Source: Lottiidibacillus patelloidae
GTDB lineage: Bacteria > Bacillota > Bacilli > Bacillales > SA5d-4
NCBI RefSeq assembly: GCF_002262935.1
Contig: NZ_NPIA01000007.1
Span: forward strand, 1 to 64,000
Direction of reading: 5' to 3'
DNA length: 64,000 nt
Below the pieces are notes generated by a model. The model searched no databases. It saw only the letters and a list, made by a program, of their open reading frames with translations, and was not told the DNA's origin. Positions 45,363 through 54,170 of the stretch are shown one piece after another (positions within the stretch are counted from its first letter, which is position 1; each line of letters starts with the position of its first letter). The translations under genes and the position numbers were made by a program.

Positions 45363-45405
45363 TAAAAAAACTAGAGCTACTAAAAATAGAGTAGCTCTAG
45401 TACTA
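45363..45405 (-). terminator. Terminator of the effector operon
   Basis: Minus strand TACTAGAGCTACT pairs with AGTAGCTCTAGT (12 bp, loop CTATTTTT), followed by TTTTTTATA. It separates the long effector operon (ending with the RelA/SpoT gene) from the RT-primase/cas1/cas2 operon. Confidence 0.9.
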
Positions 45406-45416
45406 TTTATTCTCTG

Positions 45417-46532
45417 TTACTGTTGGATTTTGTCATACATTTCTTGATTACCTACTAATGTTCGATACAAATGGATTGTCCTTTTTGCTTGTTCTTCAGC
45501 GTTATTTATATTATAAAGTGAATTATTTTGAAAACCTCTTAGGAAGTTGGTCACTCTTGCTACATTGCCTGATTTGGCAACTAGAATTAGACACAAATAA
45601 TGTAATCCTACTCCAACGGGCAGTGTATTAGCATTTTCCATTTTGATAACTTTTGAGAAATTAACAATAAGTGTATACGTAGGCTGCATTACTTCAATTA
45701 AATATCCAAAGTTATAGATTTTAAAGTGGTGAAGTTGTTTTAATAAACTTTGAATAAATGCTTGGTCTTTGATTATCCCCTTATTACAATTATTAGCAAT
45801 ATTTTTATCTAATGATTTAATTAATTCATCCTTACTTAAATACTGGGTTAATGATGCTTCATCAATTATTACAGAGAAAGGGTCTGAATTAATTTTAGCA
45901 ATTATATCTTCTTCAAACTTGCCTAACTCACTCCGCAACTTTACAAATTCTAGATCTGCAATTTCTAGTAGTCCAGCAATTCTTGAAAAACTCCTTCTTA
46001 AATTCTTAGGAATTTGAGATTTAGATTTATACCCTAAGTCATGTTCAATCTCAGCCCATGTGTGCTGAAGTATTGACCTTATTTGTATTTCTGCTTTTAA
46101 GCCCTTATATTTACGATATTCAGTAAATTTTAGGCGGTCGTCTTTGAAGCTAATTACGTAATGGAGTGACATATACCCAAATCTATCAGGGTCATGTGTC
46201 AACCTTTTATCGATTGAGTTCGCTTGATCAATCTTGAATTCATTCTCAATAATGTTAGCTATGCGATCAACATCTTCAGAAAAATAAGTAATTATACGTA
46301 ACCCTACTAAATCTGTCACATCCTCTAATAATTTATAACTTTTATCCGAACGATTAATTTTTTTAAATAAACTATCAGAGCTCTTTACTCTACTTGGAAC
46401 TGAATGAAAATGAATATTATATTCATACAAAATATCTTCAATAATAGATCTTAATTCCTTAGCAAAATCTTCATAAAGGTCCTCATTTTTTTCAAACTTT
46501 TCTATAATATCTTTAGCTAGTTCCTCCTTCAT
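45417..46532 (-). CDS. RelA/SpoT-type alarmone synthetase
   Basis: A 371-residue protein with an intact RelA/SpoT nucleotidyltransferase domain: SRVKS (R48, K50), DVTDLVGLRI (D71, D74, R79), the guanine-stacking Tyr120 in GYMSLHYVI, and AEIQIRSILQHTWAEIEHDLGYK (148-169). No HD hydrolase, TGS or ACT domain is present, so it is a small synthetase with an extra helical domain of 190 residues. The family makes (p)ppGpp, but toxic forms make ppApp or pyrophosphorylate tRNA. AAAGGAG precedes the ATG, whose A overlaps the stop TAA of the CARF-phosphatase gene (TAATG). This coupling suggests a functional pair: a cOA-controlled alarmone toxin or dormancy switch. Location inside a CRISPR operon is unusual. 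Confidence 0.88.
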   Translation of the reverse strand: MKEELAKDIIEKFEKNEDLYEDFAKELRSIIEDILYEYNIHFHSVPSRVKSSDSLFKKINRSDKSYKLLEDVTDLVGLRIITYFSEDVDRIANIIENEFKIDQANSIDKRLTHDPDRFGYMSLHYVISFKDDRLKFTEYRKYKGLKAEIQIRSILQHTWAEIEHDLGYKSKSQIPKNLRRSFSRIAGLLEIADLEFVKLRSELGKFEEDIIAKINSDPFSVIIDEASLTQYLSKDELIKSLDKNIANNCNKGIIKDQAFIQSLLKQLHHFKIYNFGYLIEVMQPTYTLIVNFSKVIKMENANTLPVGVGLHYLCLILVAKSGNVARVTNFLRGFQNNSLYNINNAEEQAKRTIHLYRTLVGNQEMYDKIQQ

Positions 46533-48247
46533 TATCTCTTCTCCTTTGAAACTTGCATTTGTAAATTAATTAAATGTTCGGAGTTGTTTAATGAACGAAC
46601 TATAATCCTATCAGGACCCATTACAAAATGGTGAATAGAAGTATCATCTGCTTCAACTCTAAAATCCTCGCCTACTGGCAAATGTAATACTTCCTTTAAT
46701 ATGGCACCAATTGCTCGACCGTGTGTTACAATTGCTACTGTCTGCCCCGGATGGGAATAATAAATCTCGTAAAAAGCTTCTATTACTCTGTTAGAGAACT
46801 CAAACTGCGATTCTCTCCCCCACTGTTTATTCGAAGGGAAGTCTACATCTGCTGAATTTGGATACCTAACCTTTGCCTCTTGTTTAGTTAATCCGCCTGC
46901 TAAACCATAATCAATTGCACGCAAATCATCCATAGTAGTAGCTTCTATATTTAATTCCTTTCCAATAATTTCAGCGGTTTGTCTCGCCCTATTTAAAGAA
47001 CTAGAGTAAATTGCATTAATGTTATAGTTTTGTCTTAATTTATTAGCAAGTGTTAAAGATTGGTTGCGGCCATAATCCGTTAAATCAAAATCTGCCCAAC
47101 CTTCAATTCTATTCTCTTTTTCTCCATTATGCTGACCATGCCTAATTAGAATAAATTCAACAGTCCCAGGTTTTGGTGTTTCTATAGTTGGAGAGAAACG
47201 CAGTTGAAGATCTACACAAGCAGCATTTAATTTTATGATATCATTGGCAGTTGTTTTAATATGATAAATCCACGTATGAACACCATCAGAGAAAAAACCC
47301 TCAATAATTCCTTCCTGAATATTAATTGGTTTAAATCGAATATTGCTAGGCATCTTTTCTTTTTTCTCAATCAGTTCGATATTTGTTACATACTTTAATG
47401 TAATCATACTTTGCAGATCTGTAATAAAAGATAATGGTAATTCTTCTATCGGAAAAGAGAGTTGTGTATTACTAGATTGTGAGTCTCTTTTTGGCAAATA
47501 TAAAGATGCCTCATCATTAAATCGCTTGAGTAAAGTTTCATGAATTAATAAACCAACTGAAGTAAGTCGATATTGACCGCCATATTCATTTAAAAAATCA
47601 ATTATCTCTTCTGAGTCTATGTCCTTTTGCAAAACCTCTGCTGGAATAGAACCTTTGCGATATATTCTATCAAAAATTGCAAAATGTTTTAGCCATAATG
47701 AATAATCCATTGCGATTGGAAGCTTCGGAATAGGTAAAATATTCTCACTTTCGATCGAATAATAAACTGGCACCTTAAGAAGTTGGCCAATCGTACCCAT
47801 AAAAGAGGATACAATTAAGTCTCCTCCGCTAGCGTTGATAATGCATTCTTCACCTTTTTTTTGCTTCATGTACACTATTTGTGATGTGTTCTGAAAAAGG
47901 TTTCGCAATCCCTCATTTTTATATTCGGATATATTTTCTTCATTCAATCCATCTATTGTAATTGTATGTATGTTTTGAAATTCGTTTTTGAAATAAAGCT
48001 TTAATATTTCACCAGTTAGTTTTCCTTCTTTGGTGTCTGGGAGCATGAGGTAGAGGTCAGTTTTTTCGTTCAATAAGTCATTATCTAATGATAATTTAAT
48101 GGTGGATACTTCGTTTATTTGATTATATTTTTCAGTTTTTATCATTTCTACTACTTTTTTTAGGTTATTCTGGTATATATGAATCCCATTAATAGGAAGT
48201 TCCTTTAATAGTGAATTCCCAACAGTAGCTATTAAAGAAGTTTTCAT
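46532..48247 (-). CDS. CARF-domain/histidine phosphatase fusion
   Basis: A 571-residue fusion. Residues 1-180 are a CARF domain of the APE2256/TIGR02619-like type (SLIATVGNSLL at 4-14, ECIINASGGDLIVSSF at 134-149), expected to bind cyclic oligoadenylate. Residues about 182-250 look like a winged helix and 260-350 are unassigned. From 363 there is a phosphoglycerate mutase-like phosphatase: ILIRHGQ with H370, SSSLNRARQTAEII (R420/R422), LRAIDYG, and IVTHGRAIG with H509; all catalytic residues are present. The ATG at 48247 follows AAGGAGGA by 11 bases. I do not recall this domain pair among characterised CRISPR ancillary effectors. Coupled to a RelA/SpoT synthetase, it may degrade or release a nucleotide signal upon cOA binding; substrate unknown. 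Confidence 0.85.
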   Translation of the reverse strand: MKTSLIATVGNSLLKELPINGIHIYQNNLKKVVEMIKTEKYNQINEVSTIKLSLDNDLLNEKTDLYLMLPDTKEGKLTGEILKLYFKNEFQNIHTITIDGLNEENISEYKNEGLRNLFQNTSQIVYMKQKKGEECIINASGGDLIVSSFMGTIGQLLKVPVYYSIESENILPIPKLPIAMDYSLWLKHFAIFDRIYRKGSIPAEVLQKDIDSEEIIDFLNEYGGQYRLTSVGLLIHETLLKRFNDEASLYLPKRDSQSSNTQLSFPIEELPLSFITDLQSMITLKYVTNIELIEKKEKMPSNIRFKPINIQEGIIEGFFSDGVHTWIYHIKTTANDIIKLNAACVDLQLRFSPTIETPKPGTVEFILIRHGQHNGEKENRIEGWADFDLTDYGRNQSLTLANKLRQNYNINAIYSSSLNRARQTAEIIGKELNIEATTMDDLRAIDYGLAGGLTKQEAKVRYPNSADVDFPSNKQWGRESQFEFSNRVIEAFYEIYYSHPGQTVAIVTHGRAIGAILKEVLHLPVGEDFRVEADDTSIHHFVMGPDRIIVRSLNNSEHLINLQMQVSKEKR

Positions 48248-48281
48248 AACACAAAAAATCCTCCTTCTTCTTATTAAACTA

Positions 48282-48304
48282 GCTCCTATCAAATTGATAG
48301 GAGC
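48282..48304 (-). terminator. Hairpin between RAMP and CARF-phosphatase genes
   Basis: GCTCCTATC and GATAGGAGC pair (9 bp, loop AAATT), followed on the minus strand by TAGTTTAAT. It lies between the stop of the RAMP gene and the CARF-phosphatase start, and may be a partial terminator or processing site that lowers expression of the last two genes. Confidence 0.55.
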
Positions 48305-48315
48305 CGTTGTTAAAA

Positions 48316-50499
48316 TTAATTCTTAAGTAAGAAATCTTTTTCTTCACTCGGAAATGGTAGTACTTCGTTATATCTTGATTTTTTTCCTCTAGAGTTATTT
48401 ACAAACCAATCAAAAATTTTACTAGATTTAAAAGGGACAGGATATTGAATTGGTGACCTTTTCTCACTTGGAGTTAAAATAGCTACCATATCTACTACTT
48501 GTATAATATTTTCAAATGTACAATTAAATGCTTTTTGCATTTCTTGTTTAAATAATTCAATATAGTTATCTAGTTCTATCTTACTGTAGCTTTTTCGTTT
48601 TTCTTCCCAAGTAGTGTATAGAGATGTAATATTCGTTTCTTCAAATCCATCAATATCTACACTAATTTGGCCAAATCCAAATGGCTTGCCGTATCCTAAT
48701 CTATGATGCATACCTTTTTCAAGACTTAAAGACCATAATAAAGCACCAAATTCTACGTCAGTAAGTCCTTCTACTTTTATTTCAAAAGTAAATTGATTTC
48801 CTTTAGACATTGCATCATTTATAGTTCTGTTTAGATTGGACTTTTCTATATTTCTGTCTAAAGAAGGGTTTTGATTACCATGCGATAAATACATCTTTCT
48901 CCCTCGAATGGTTACCTCTTGGTGGTCATAGCCATTATCAAAATATTTCCCTTTGAGACTACTAGCACTCAAATCCTTTGATCTTAAATACATGGCAACT
49001 GCAGTAGGTTTAGGTGTACCTAGAATTCCAAGTGTTTGCTGTATAGTTCCATTTTCTTTCGTTAATATTGCATCACTGACTCTCACTTTTCCTTTATATG
49101 CATGCCTCTTATCATCATTTTTAATATCACCTACATCCCCTTGTACCCAGCCAAACAGACGAGATGCAGGGCAAAGATCCTCATAATTAGTTGGATGCTT
49201 AATGTGATTTGGTAACATGTCAAGAATTGAAGTATTATATTGTCTTCGAGAGATCATTACCGGGTACATTCCTTCAACATTTTCATCCGAATCTAATTGA
49301 ACATAGAGAAGTTCTCCTCCCTTAACTTTTTTATTATCATAAAGATGTCGGCTTAATTTATTCTGATTATTAGTGTCTTTCTTAAGCTTAATTTCGTCTT
49401 CATTTACCTCTTGGTAGTTTGTTATTAATTGATTATATTTTTTCACAATATTATTTGGGACACTTTTTAACATATTTTCAAATTGGTATTCACCATCTAA
49501 ATCTTGTTCATCCATTCGATAAAAAAACCTTTCATCATGCTTGTTAAACATGTTTTCCCCCGAATGATAATACCAACCTCTAATGGCTCTTGAAGGATCA
49601 GATAAATTATTTTTTTCATCGCTAATTTCTAGTACTGACCTTAAGAAGAAAGGCCTTTTATGGTGTTTGATATCACTAGATAATATAGCATATACCTCAG
49701 ATCCATGTTTAATATTTCCAGAAACATTTGGGATAGGCCTTTGATGATATGGTGTATTACCTATAGCTGCCCATTTATATCTTGGAAACCACGCTGCATA
49801 CATTAAGTTTCTTGACTTGTTATGCACATGTCCAGTGAGTAACTCTACTTTAAACTGTTCACCATCTTTAATAAGCCTTGCAGGAACTAAGTCTTTTGCC
49901 ATTCCTGTGTCGCCACGGTAAAAGAGTGGGATATCTTCCTCATTTTCATTTAAAATAGAATAGCTTGAGTTAGTAACTGCTTCATAAACACTTCGGATCA
50001 TTCCTCGTAATGAACTTCCAGGGATTGTATACTTACCATCCTTTTTGTGAAATTCATATTCCTCATGACCATTAGCATGAGTTTTTACCTTATTACCACT
50101 AACAAATAACGGACTTTCTGTAGTTACATTAACTTTAACCACACCTGAAATTCCTTCGTTACTCCAATGGTTTTCTGGAGATTTTCTTACGAATTCAGTG
50201 CCATCATTTGCAGGTTCTGACCACCTTACAAAATTGTAAGGATTGTAGAATTTATCCATTTGATTATTGACTGAATTATTAGTATGACTGGTATTAATAG
50301 CATTTTTTAACACTCTTACTTTAATGGCTTGAGGACCTTTAGTGCCATTACTTCTTTCATACTGTACCTCTTCACCTTTAGTTAATAAAGATGCATTTGT
50401 TACATTTTTTATATGAATAAAAAGACCATCACGAGATCCATCATCAATAAATCCAAAACCTCTATCTTCTAAATATTTTTTTATTTTTCCTTTAGGCAA
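48316..50499 (-). CDS. TIGR03986-like CRISPR RAMP protein with N-terminal cold-shock domain
   Basis: A 727-residue RAMP-superfamily protein. Residues 3-65 form a cold-shock/S1-like OB fold (GKIKKYLEDRGFGFID, GLFIHI), an RNA-binding module. The rest is RAMP: TTESPLFVSGNK, then YTIPGSSLRGMIRSVYEAV (the conserved Gly-Ser loop) and the C-terminal glycine-rich LGYGKPFGFGQISV. It resembles the TIGR03986 family found in type III-D loci, where it may extend or gate the Cas7 backbone. A GGAGGG-type site precedes the ATG. The added cold-shock domain suggests an extra contact with crRNA or target RNA. Confidence 0.83.
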   Translation of the reverse strand: MPKGKIKKYLEDRGFGFIDDGSRDGLFIHIKNVTNASLLTKGEEVQYERSNGTKGPQAIKVRVLKNAINTSHTNNSVNNQMDKFYNPYNFVRWSEPANDGTEFVRKSPENHWSNEGISGVVKVNVTTESPLFVSGNKVKTHANGHEEYEFHKKDGKYTIPGSSLRGMIRSVYEAVTNSSYSILNENEEDIPLFYRGDTGMAKDLVPARLIKDGEQFKVELLTGHVHNKSRNLMYAAWFPRYKWAAIGNTPYHQRPIPNVSGNIKHGSEVYAILSSDIKHHKRPFFLRSVLEISDEKNNLSDPSRAIRGWYYHSGENMFNKHDERFFYRMDEQDLDGEYQFENMLKSVPNNIVKKYNQLITNYQEVNEDEIKLKKDTNNQNKLSRHLYDNKKVKGGELLYVQLDSDENVEGMYPVMISRRQYNTSILDMLPNHIKHPTNYEDLCPASRLFGWVQGDVGDIKNDDKRHAYKGKVRVSDAILTKENGTIQQTLGILGTPKPTAVAMYLRSKDLSASSLKGKYFDNGYDHQEVTIRGRKMYLSHGNQNPSLDRNIEKSNLNRTINDAMSKGNQFTFEIKVEGLTDVEFGALLWSLSLEKGMHHRLGYGKPFGFGQISVDIDGFEETNITSLYTTWEEKRKSYSKIELDNYIELFKQEMQKAFNCTFENIIQVVDMVAILTPSEKRSPIQYPVPFKSSKIFDWFVNNSRGKKSRYNEVLPFPSEEKDFLLKN

Positions 50500-50514
50500 T
50501 TATTAACCCTCCTT

Positions 50515-51846
50515 CTATAATGGTTGTGTTATCGGTTTGTCTTCCCAAACAGCTTGCAAAACTATTCCTAGTATAAAGCTACATGAGGATTGAAATAAAA
50601 TATAACTTGGCGGCAAACCTAAGATCTCTCCATAAAAATAAAAAACCTTTGTATCAACAATGCCATTTAAAAATGAGTGTAATGTATAAGAACTAAATGA
50701 TGAACTAATCCAACATAATCCTAAGGACACAAAATTACCAAATAAATAGATGTGCATTACTCTACTTAATTTTAAAAAGCCTAGGTAATTTTTTATTTCA
50801 ACTGATAAATATGAAAATATGATTCCCTGGCACAAAAAGCTAAAAAGTATTAAATAAATATTTTTTAGTATTGTATCTTTACCAACAAAGATATTAACGT
50901 ACCAATCATAAATTTCTCCTGTGATGAGAATTGGTAAAAAGCCAATTATAATAGATGCAGTTAATCTAGGAATAAACAAACTATTAATATTACTATTTTT
51001 TCTTTTAATAGCGTTAAAAAGATTATATCTTGGCACATAGAAACCATTAATTATTTTTGAAACAAACTTATCTAACCCATTTAGTAATGCATAGTTTTTT
51101 TGTAAGTCTTTAACAATAAGGTCAACAACATCATCTAATTCAATATCACTCTCACCTTGCTGAGTAGAACCCAGATATCTCCCAAATACATCTTTAAAAT
51201 GAGTAGGTAATACATATAATGAAAAAGATTCAACATATAAATAATCTGCAAACCTTATAAATTCTATTTTATAGGCTTGTTCTACCAATTTTCTTAAACT
51301 TGAAGTGACTCTATCGTTATCAATAATTAACTTAAGTGTATGCAACCTTGTTAAGTAGCAAAACAATAAAATATCTTTTTTATCAGTTTGAGAAATCCCT
51401 TTAACTACTGATGGATCTGCCAAAATGTGTGCAGTTTGTAAAAATCTCTGCAATAATAAAAGTCCTAAAATATTATTGGAATTTTCATCTAAAAATTGAT
51501 GAACTTCGTTGCTTAACACCTTTCTCCACTTCACATCAAATAGTATTCCTTGTTGATTTTTGTTAAATTCATAAATTTTTTCTTCTTGGTTTTCATTTAA
51601 TTGAATGTCTAAATCTTTTTCACTTGCAAATAATTGAGAAGTAAAATCATCTAGCATTTCTTCATTAGTTGTTATTTCATCAAGTGTCAATGAACCTTTG
51701 GAGGTAAAATATTTATTAAAAACAGGTATCCTTTTGTTTACACTAAACCTATAAGTCAAGCTGTCTTCTAAATCCATTTTAATTTCACTATGTTGCTCAG
51801 GACTAAAAAAGCCGACGGACCCATCTTTATTTATTGCCCATTTCAT
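50515..51846 (-). CDS. CRISPR-associated four-helix membrane protein
   Basis: A 443-residue protein that I do not recognise. Residues 1-285 are soluble and helical (an aromatic N-terminal stretch WAINKDGSVGFFSPEQHSE, then long helices). Four hydrophobic helices follow: about 292-312, 328-350, 363-383 and 407-430. There is no CARF or nuclease motif. The start overlaps the end of the CARF gene by 20 bases, so the two are translationally coupled. The simplest reading is a split effector: the CARF protein senses cyclic oligoadenylate and this partner acts at the membrane, by analogy with single-chain CARF-TM effectors such as Cam1. Inference only. Confidence 0.72.
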   Translation of the reverse strand: MKWAINKDGSVGFFSPEQHSEIKMDLEDSLTYRFSVNKRIPVFNKYFTSKGSLTLDEITTNEEMLDDFTSQLFASEKDLDIQLNENQEEKIYEFNKNQQGILFDVKWRKVLSNEVHQFLDENSNNILGLLLLQRFLQTAHILADPSVVKGISQTDKKDILLFCYLTRLHTLKLIIDNDRVTSSLRKLVEQAYKIEFIRFADYLYVESFSLYVLPTHFKDVFGRYLGSTQQGESDIELDDVVDLIVKDLQKNYALLNGLDKFVSKIINGFYVPRYNLFNAIKRKNSNINSLFIPRLTASIIIGFLPILITGEIYDWYVNIFVGKDTILKNIYLILFSFLCQGIIFSYLSVEIKNYLGFLKLSRVMHIYLFGNFVSLGLCWISSSFSSYTLHSFLNGIVDTKVFYFYGEILGLPPSYILFQSSCSFILGIVLQAVWEDKPITQPL

Positions 51847-52855
51847 ATGTAAGCCCCTTATTAAATAAAATTAAGTACACTTTCCCAATCATTGATAATT
51901 CCACTTTTTGGTCATTTACTACTAAGAAATCCTCAATAAATTGTAAGTACTCTTTCAGGATAAATTTATTAATAGAAAGTTTTATTGATAATATTCTATC
52001 AATTTCTTCTAATGCTTCATCTATATCTGTATAGCCCGTCTTATCAATTTTATTAAGAATAAGATTCATTATATTCGTGTCTTCTTTATCAGACGTAAAC
52101 AATCTATTTAATGTAGGTATTTTAGGAATCTTTACTAATGAATTTTCTTTACTAGCAGCCGCTTCTTCAAATACGTAGTACATGTCTTTTCGATGGAAAG
52201 AAGCGATATGGGTAACCAGTGGGATAAAATTCTTATAACCACCTGTTATATTAAAAATTTGTTTTTCATTGCTTTTTTCTTCATCTGTCATATATTCATT
52301 TATAGTTTGCACGAAATTAGGTAAACCAAGACTACTAAATCGCTCAATATCTTCCATTTGGAATCCTTCTATTTCTCTCATGTTTTCTTCTTTTATTGTG
52401 AAACCAAGTTTAGTAAAGATACTTTGAATGATAATAGCACTTACATATGAATGACCTGTGTCTGAAATAGCTAAGACAATTTCAGTATTTTCAGGATCAA
52501 GTTCCAGTTTCTGAATTAAACGAAGAGTACTCGCCACTTCTGCAGGACATAGCCTCCATCTAGAGATATTGTTATTACCATCCCAATTCTCCCAGTGTTC
52601 TTTAGCAAGCTCAGTTATATATAGATTGGAAATATCTCTAAGGTATGGTTCAAAAGATATTCTCGGTTCTATAGCTTTCATTCTATTAAACGTATACCGT
52701 TTACAAAGGGAATCTAATAGTTCAAACTTTTTATTTACTACTCCGTTATAAAAAACCGGGTTACTTTTATTCGTACCTTTTATCCAATGAAGATTTTTTA
52801 ATTTTATTTTTTCCAGCGTTGATGTACCAACTGTACAAATGATTGTTGTTTTCAT
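51827..52855 (-). CDS. CARF-domain protein
   Basis: A 342-residue protein with a CARF fold of the APE2256/TIGR02619-like type: TTIICTVGTSTLEK at the N-terminus (nucleotide loop) and IFNITGGYKNFIPLVTHIASFH near residue 200. The last 100 residues look like a winged-helix or helical domain. No HEPN (R-x4-6-H) or PD-D/ExK motif is visible, so it is either a cOA sensor that controls the coupled membrane protein, or a ring nuclease. AAAGGGGGA precedes the ATG at 52855. It is downstream of the csx19-like gene. Confidence 0.8.
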   Translation of the reverse strand: MKTTIICTVGTSTLEKIKLKNLHWIKGTNKSNPVFYNGVVNKKFELLDSLCKRYTFNRMKAIEPRISFEPYLRDISNLYITELAKEHWENWDGNNNISRWRLCPAEVASTLRLIQKLELDPENTEIVLAISDTGHSYVSAIIIQSIFTKLGFTIKEENMREIEGFQMEDIERFSSLGLPNFVQTINEYMTDEEKSNEKQIFNITGGYKNFIPLVTHIASFHRKDMYYVFEEAAASKENSLVKIPKIPTLNRLFTSDKEDTNIMNLILNKIDKTGYTDIDEALEEIDRILSIKLSINKFILKEYLQFIEDFLVVNDQKVELSMIGKVYLILFNKGLTYEMGNK

Positions 52856-52866
52856 AGAATCCCCCT

Positions 52867-53316
52867 TTATAATACTCCACAAAGTCGGTAGCCTAATCCA
52901 CCATATTCATCATTAAATTTGTACTCTTTAATAAGTATTTTGGCTACTTCATCTTTAAAAACAGTTTCACTTTTAACAATTGCACCCAAACTTTCTACAA
53001 TATACGCTTTTGCTCTTGGGTTTAACTCTTCTAAATTTTGGTTATTAAACTCTATTCCTTCAAGATTTTCTTCCATTTCTTGTTCAGAAACTAATAAACA
53101 ATTAAAATAATCACCATTTCTTTGATAACGCAGTTCCCAAGATTCTGTGAAGAGCCTACCATCGCGATCAAATTCTGTTAATTGATGCATCTTGTTATAA
53201 AATCCAATCTCTTTCGTTTCTAGAGAATTGCGTAACCAAAATGTGTCGTGATTCTGTATACTACTTATGAGTTGAAGAAATTTTTCCTCTGAAGCTAAAA
53301 AGGCATATCCAATCAT
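52867..53316 (-). CDS. Csx19-like (TIGR03984) type III-D protein
   Basis: A 149-residue acidic protein. Features such as TESWELRYQRNGDYFNCLLVSEQ and a small globular fold fit the Csx19/TIGR03984 family that accompanies Csx10 in type III-D loci; its biochemical role is unknown. The start overlaps the stop of the upstream RAMP gene by 4 bases. Assignment rests on size, position and weak sequence similarity recalled by eye. Confidence 0.6.
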   Translation of the reverse strand: MIGYAFLASEEKFLQLISSIQNHDTFWLRNSLETKEIGFYNKMHQLTEFDRDGRLFTESWELRYQRNGDYFNCLLVSEQEMEENLEGIEFNNQNLEELNPRAKAYIVESLGAIVKSETVFKDEVAKILIKEYKFNDEYGGLGYRLCGVL

Positions 53317-54155
53317 ACTTCTACCTCCTCTCTATCACTAACTTGCTTAAGGAAATCGGTCCAATTAGTTTCTAAATAATTTGCAAGAGTATCTAGAGTT
53401 TCAAATGAGTACGTGTTATAAACACCTTCTTTTTTACTTTGAGCTTTTTCCAACAAAGTTCCCCATTTACTCTGTAGATTTTGGTTATAAACATTGATAG
53501 AAATGTCATTACAACCTACATTAACTTCTCCAAAGCCTATACTAGATTTTGCCCCTATTGATAGATTCCCTTTTTGAAGATCCCTTATTAAGAAACAAAG
53601 CCAAACAATTTGCCACTCCTCCGGGTTCTTTAAGTGAACTGTAGTTGATGCATCGCCTTTTGTTATACACTCTGTCTCAAAAAGAGCACCATTTTTACTT
53701 CCACCTCTAAAACGGTCAATTGCTATATTTGTCCTTGTGTCAGTAGATACAGTATTAGAATTAAACATCGCATCTTCTACAGTTAGTCTGCCACGAAATA
53801 CCGAATGGCCAAATAGTTGATTAATAGGGTTTAACTTATCATAAAATTCAATAGATTCGTATTTATCCTTTTCTTTCTTTTGATATACTTTCTTTTTATT
53901 ATCATCTGAAGAAGGCTCCACATTTATTAAATGATAAAAAATCTTTTCAGTATGAGAACGAAATACACCTTTTATACTACTGCCTGGAATATAATATTTA
54001 CCATTTGAAGTAAGGCAGTAAAGTTTATTGTTCTTTTCCTTTTTACCAACCGTCTCTTCCTTGGGAGCTTGAATTAGTAAAGGAGATCTAGGACTTAGTG
54101 TTAATTTCATAACTACTTCACTGTTTAATTTTCTCCATCGACCATCAAATACCAT
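53313..54155 (-). CDS. Cas7-like RAMP protein
   Basis: A 280-residue RAMP with one ferredoxin-like fold typical of Cas7/Csm3 backbone units. KYYIPGSSIKGVFRSHTEKI is the conserved RAMP loop, TNIAIDRFRGGSKNGALFETE matches the I-D-R-x-T/R-G-G/A motif, and GAKSSIGFGEVNV is the C-terminal glycine-rich loop. GAGAGGTGATG precedes the ATG. It is one of three or four non-identical Cas7-like genes, expected in type III-D complexes. Confidence 0.85.
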   Translation of the reverse strand: MVFDGRWRKLNSEVVMKLTLSPRSPLLIQAPKEETVGKKEKNNKLYCLTSNGKYYIPGSSIKGVFRSHTEKIFYHLINVEPSSDDNKKKVYQKKEKDKYESIEFYDKLNPINQLFGHSVFRGRLTVEDAMFNSNTVSTDTRTNIAIDRFRGGSKNGALFETECITKGDASTTVHLKNPEEWQIVWLCFLIRDLQKGNLSIGAKSSIGFGEVNVGCNDISINVYNQNLQSKWGTLLEKAQSKKEGVYNTYSFETLDTLANYLETNWTDFLKQVSDREEVEV

Positions 54156-54170
54156 TGTTCATCACCTCTC

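Noticed and set aside
45417-46532. Housekeeping Rel or SasB/RelP alarmone synthetase
   Set aside because: It lacks the HD, TGS and ACT domains of Rel, has a longer C-terminal region than RelP/RelQ types, and is translationally coupled to a CARF gene.
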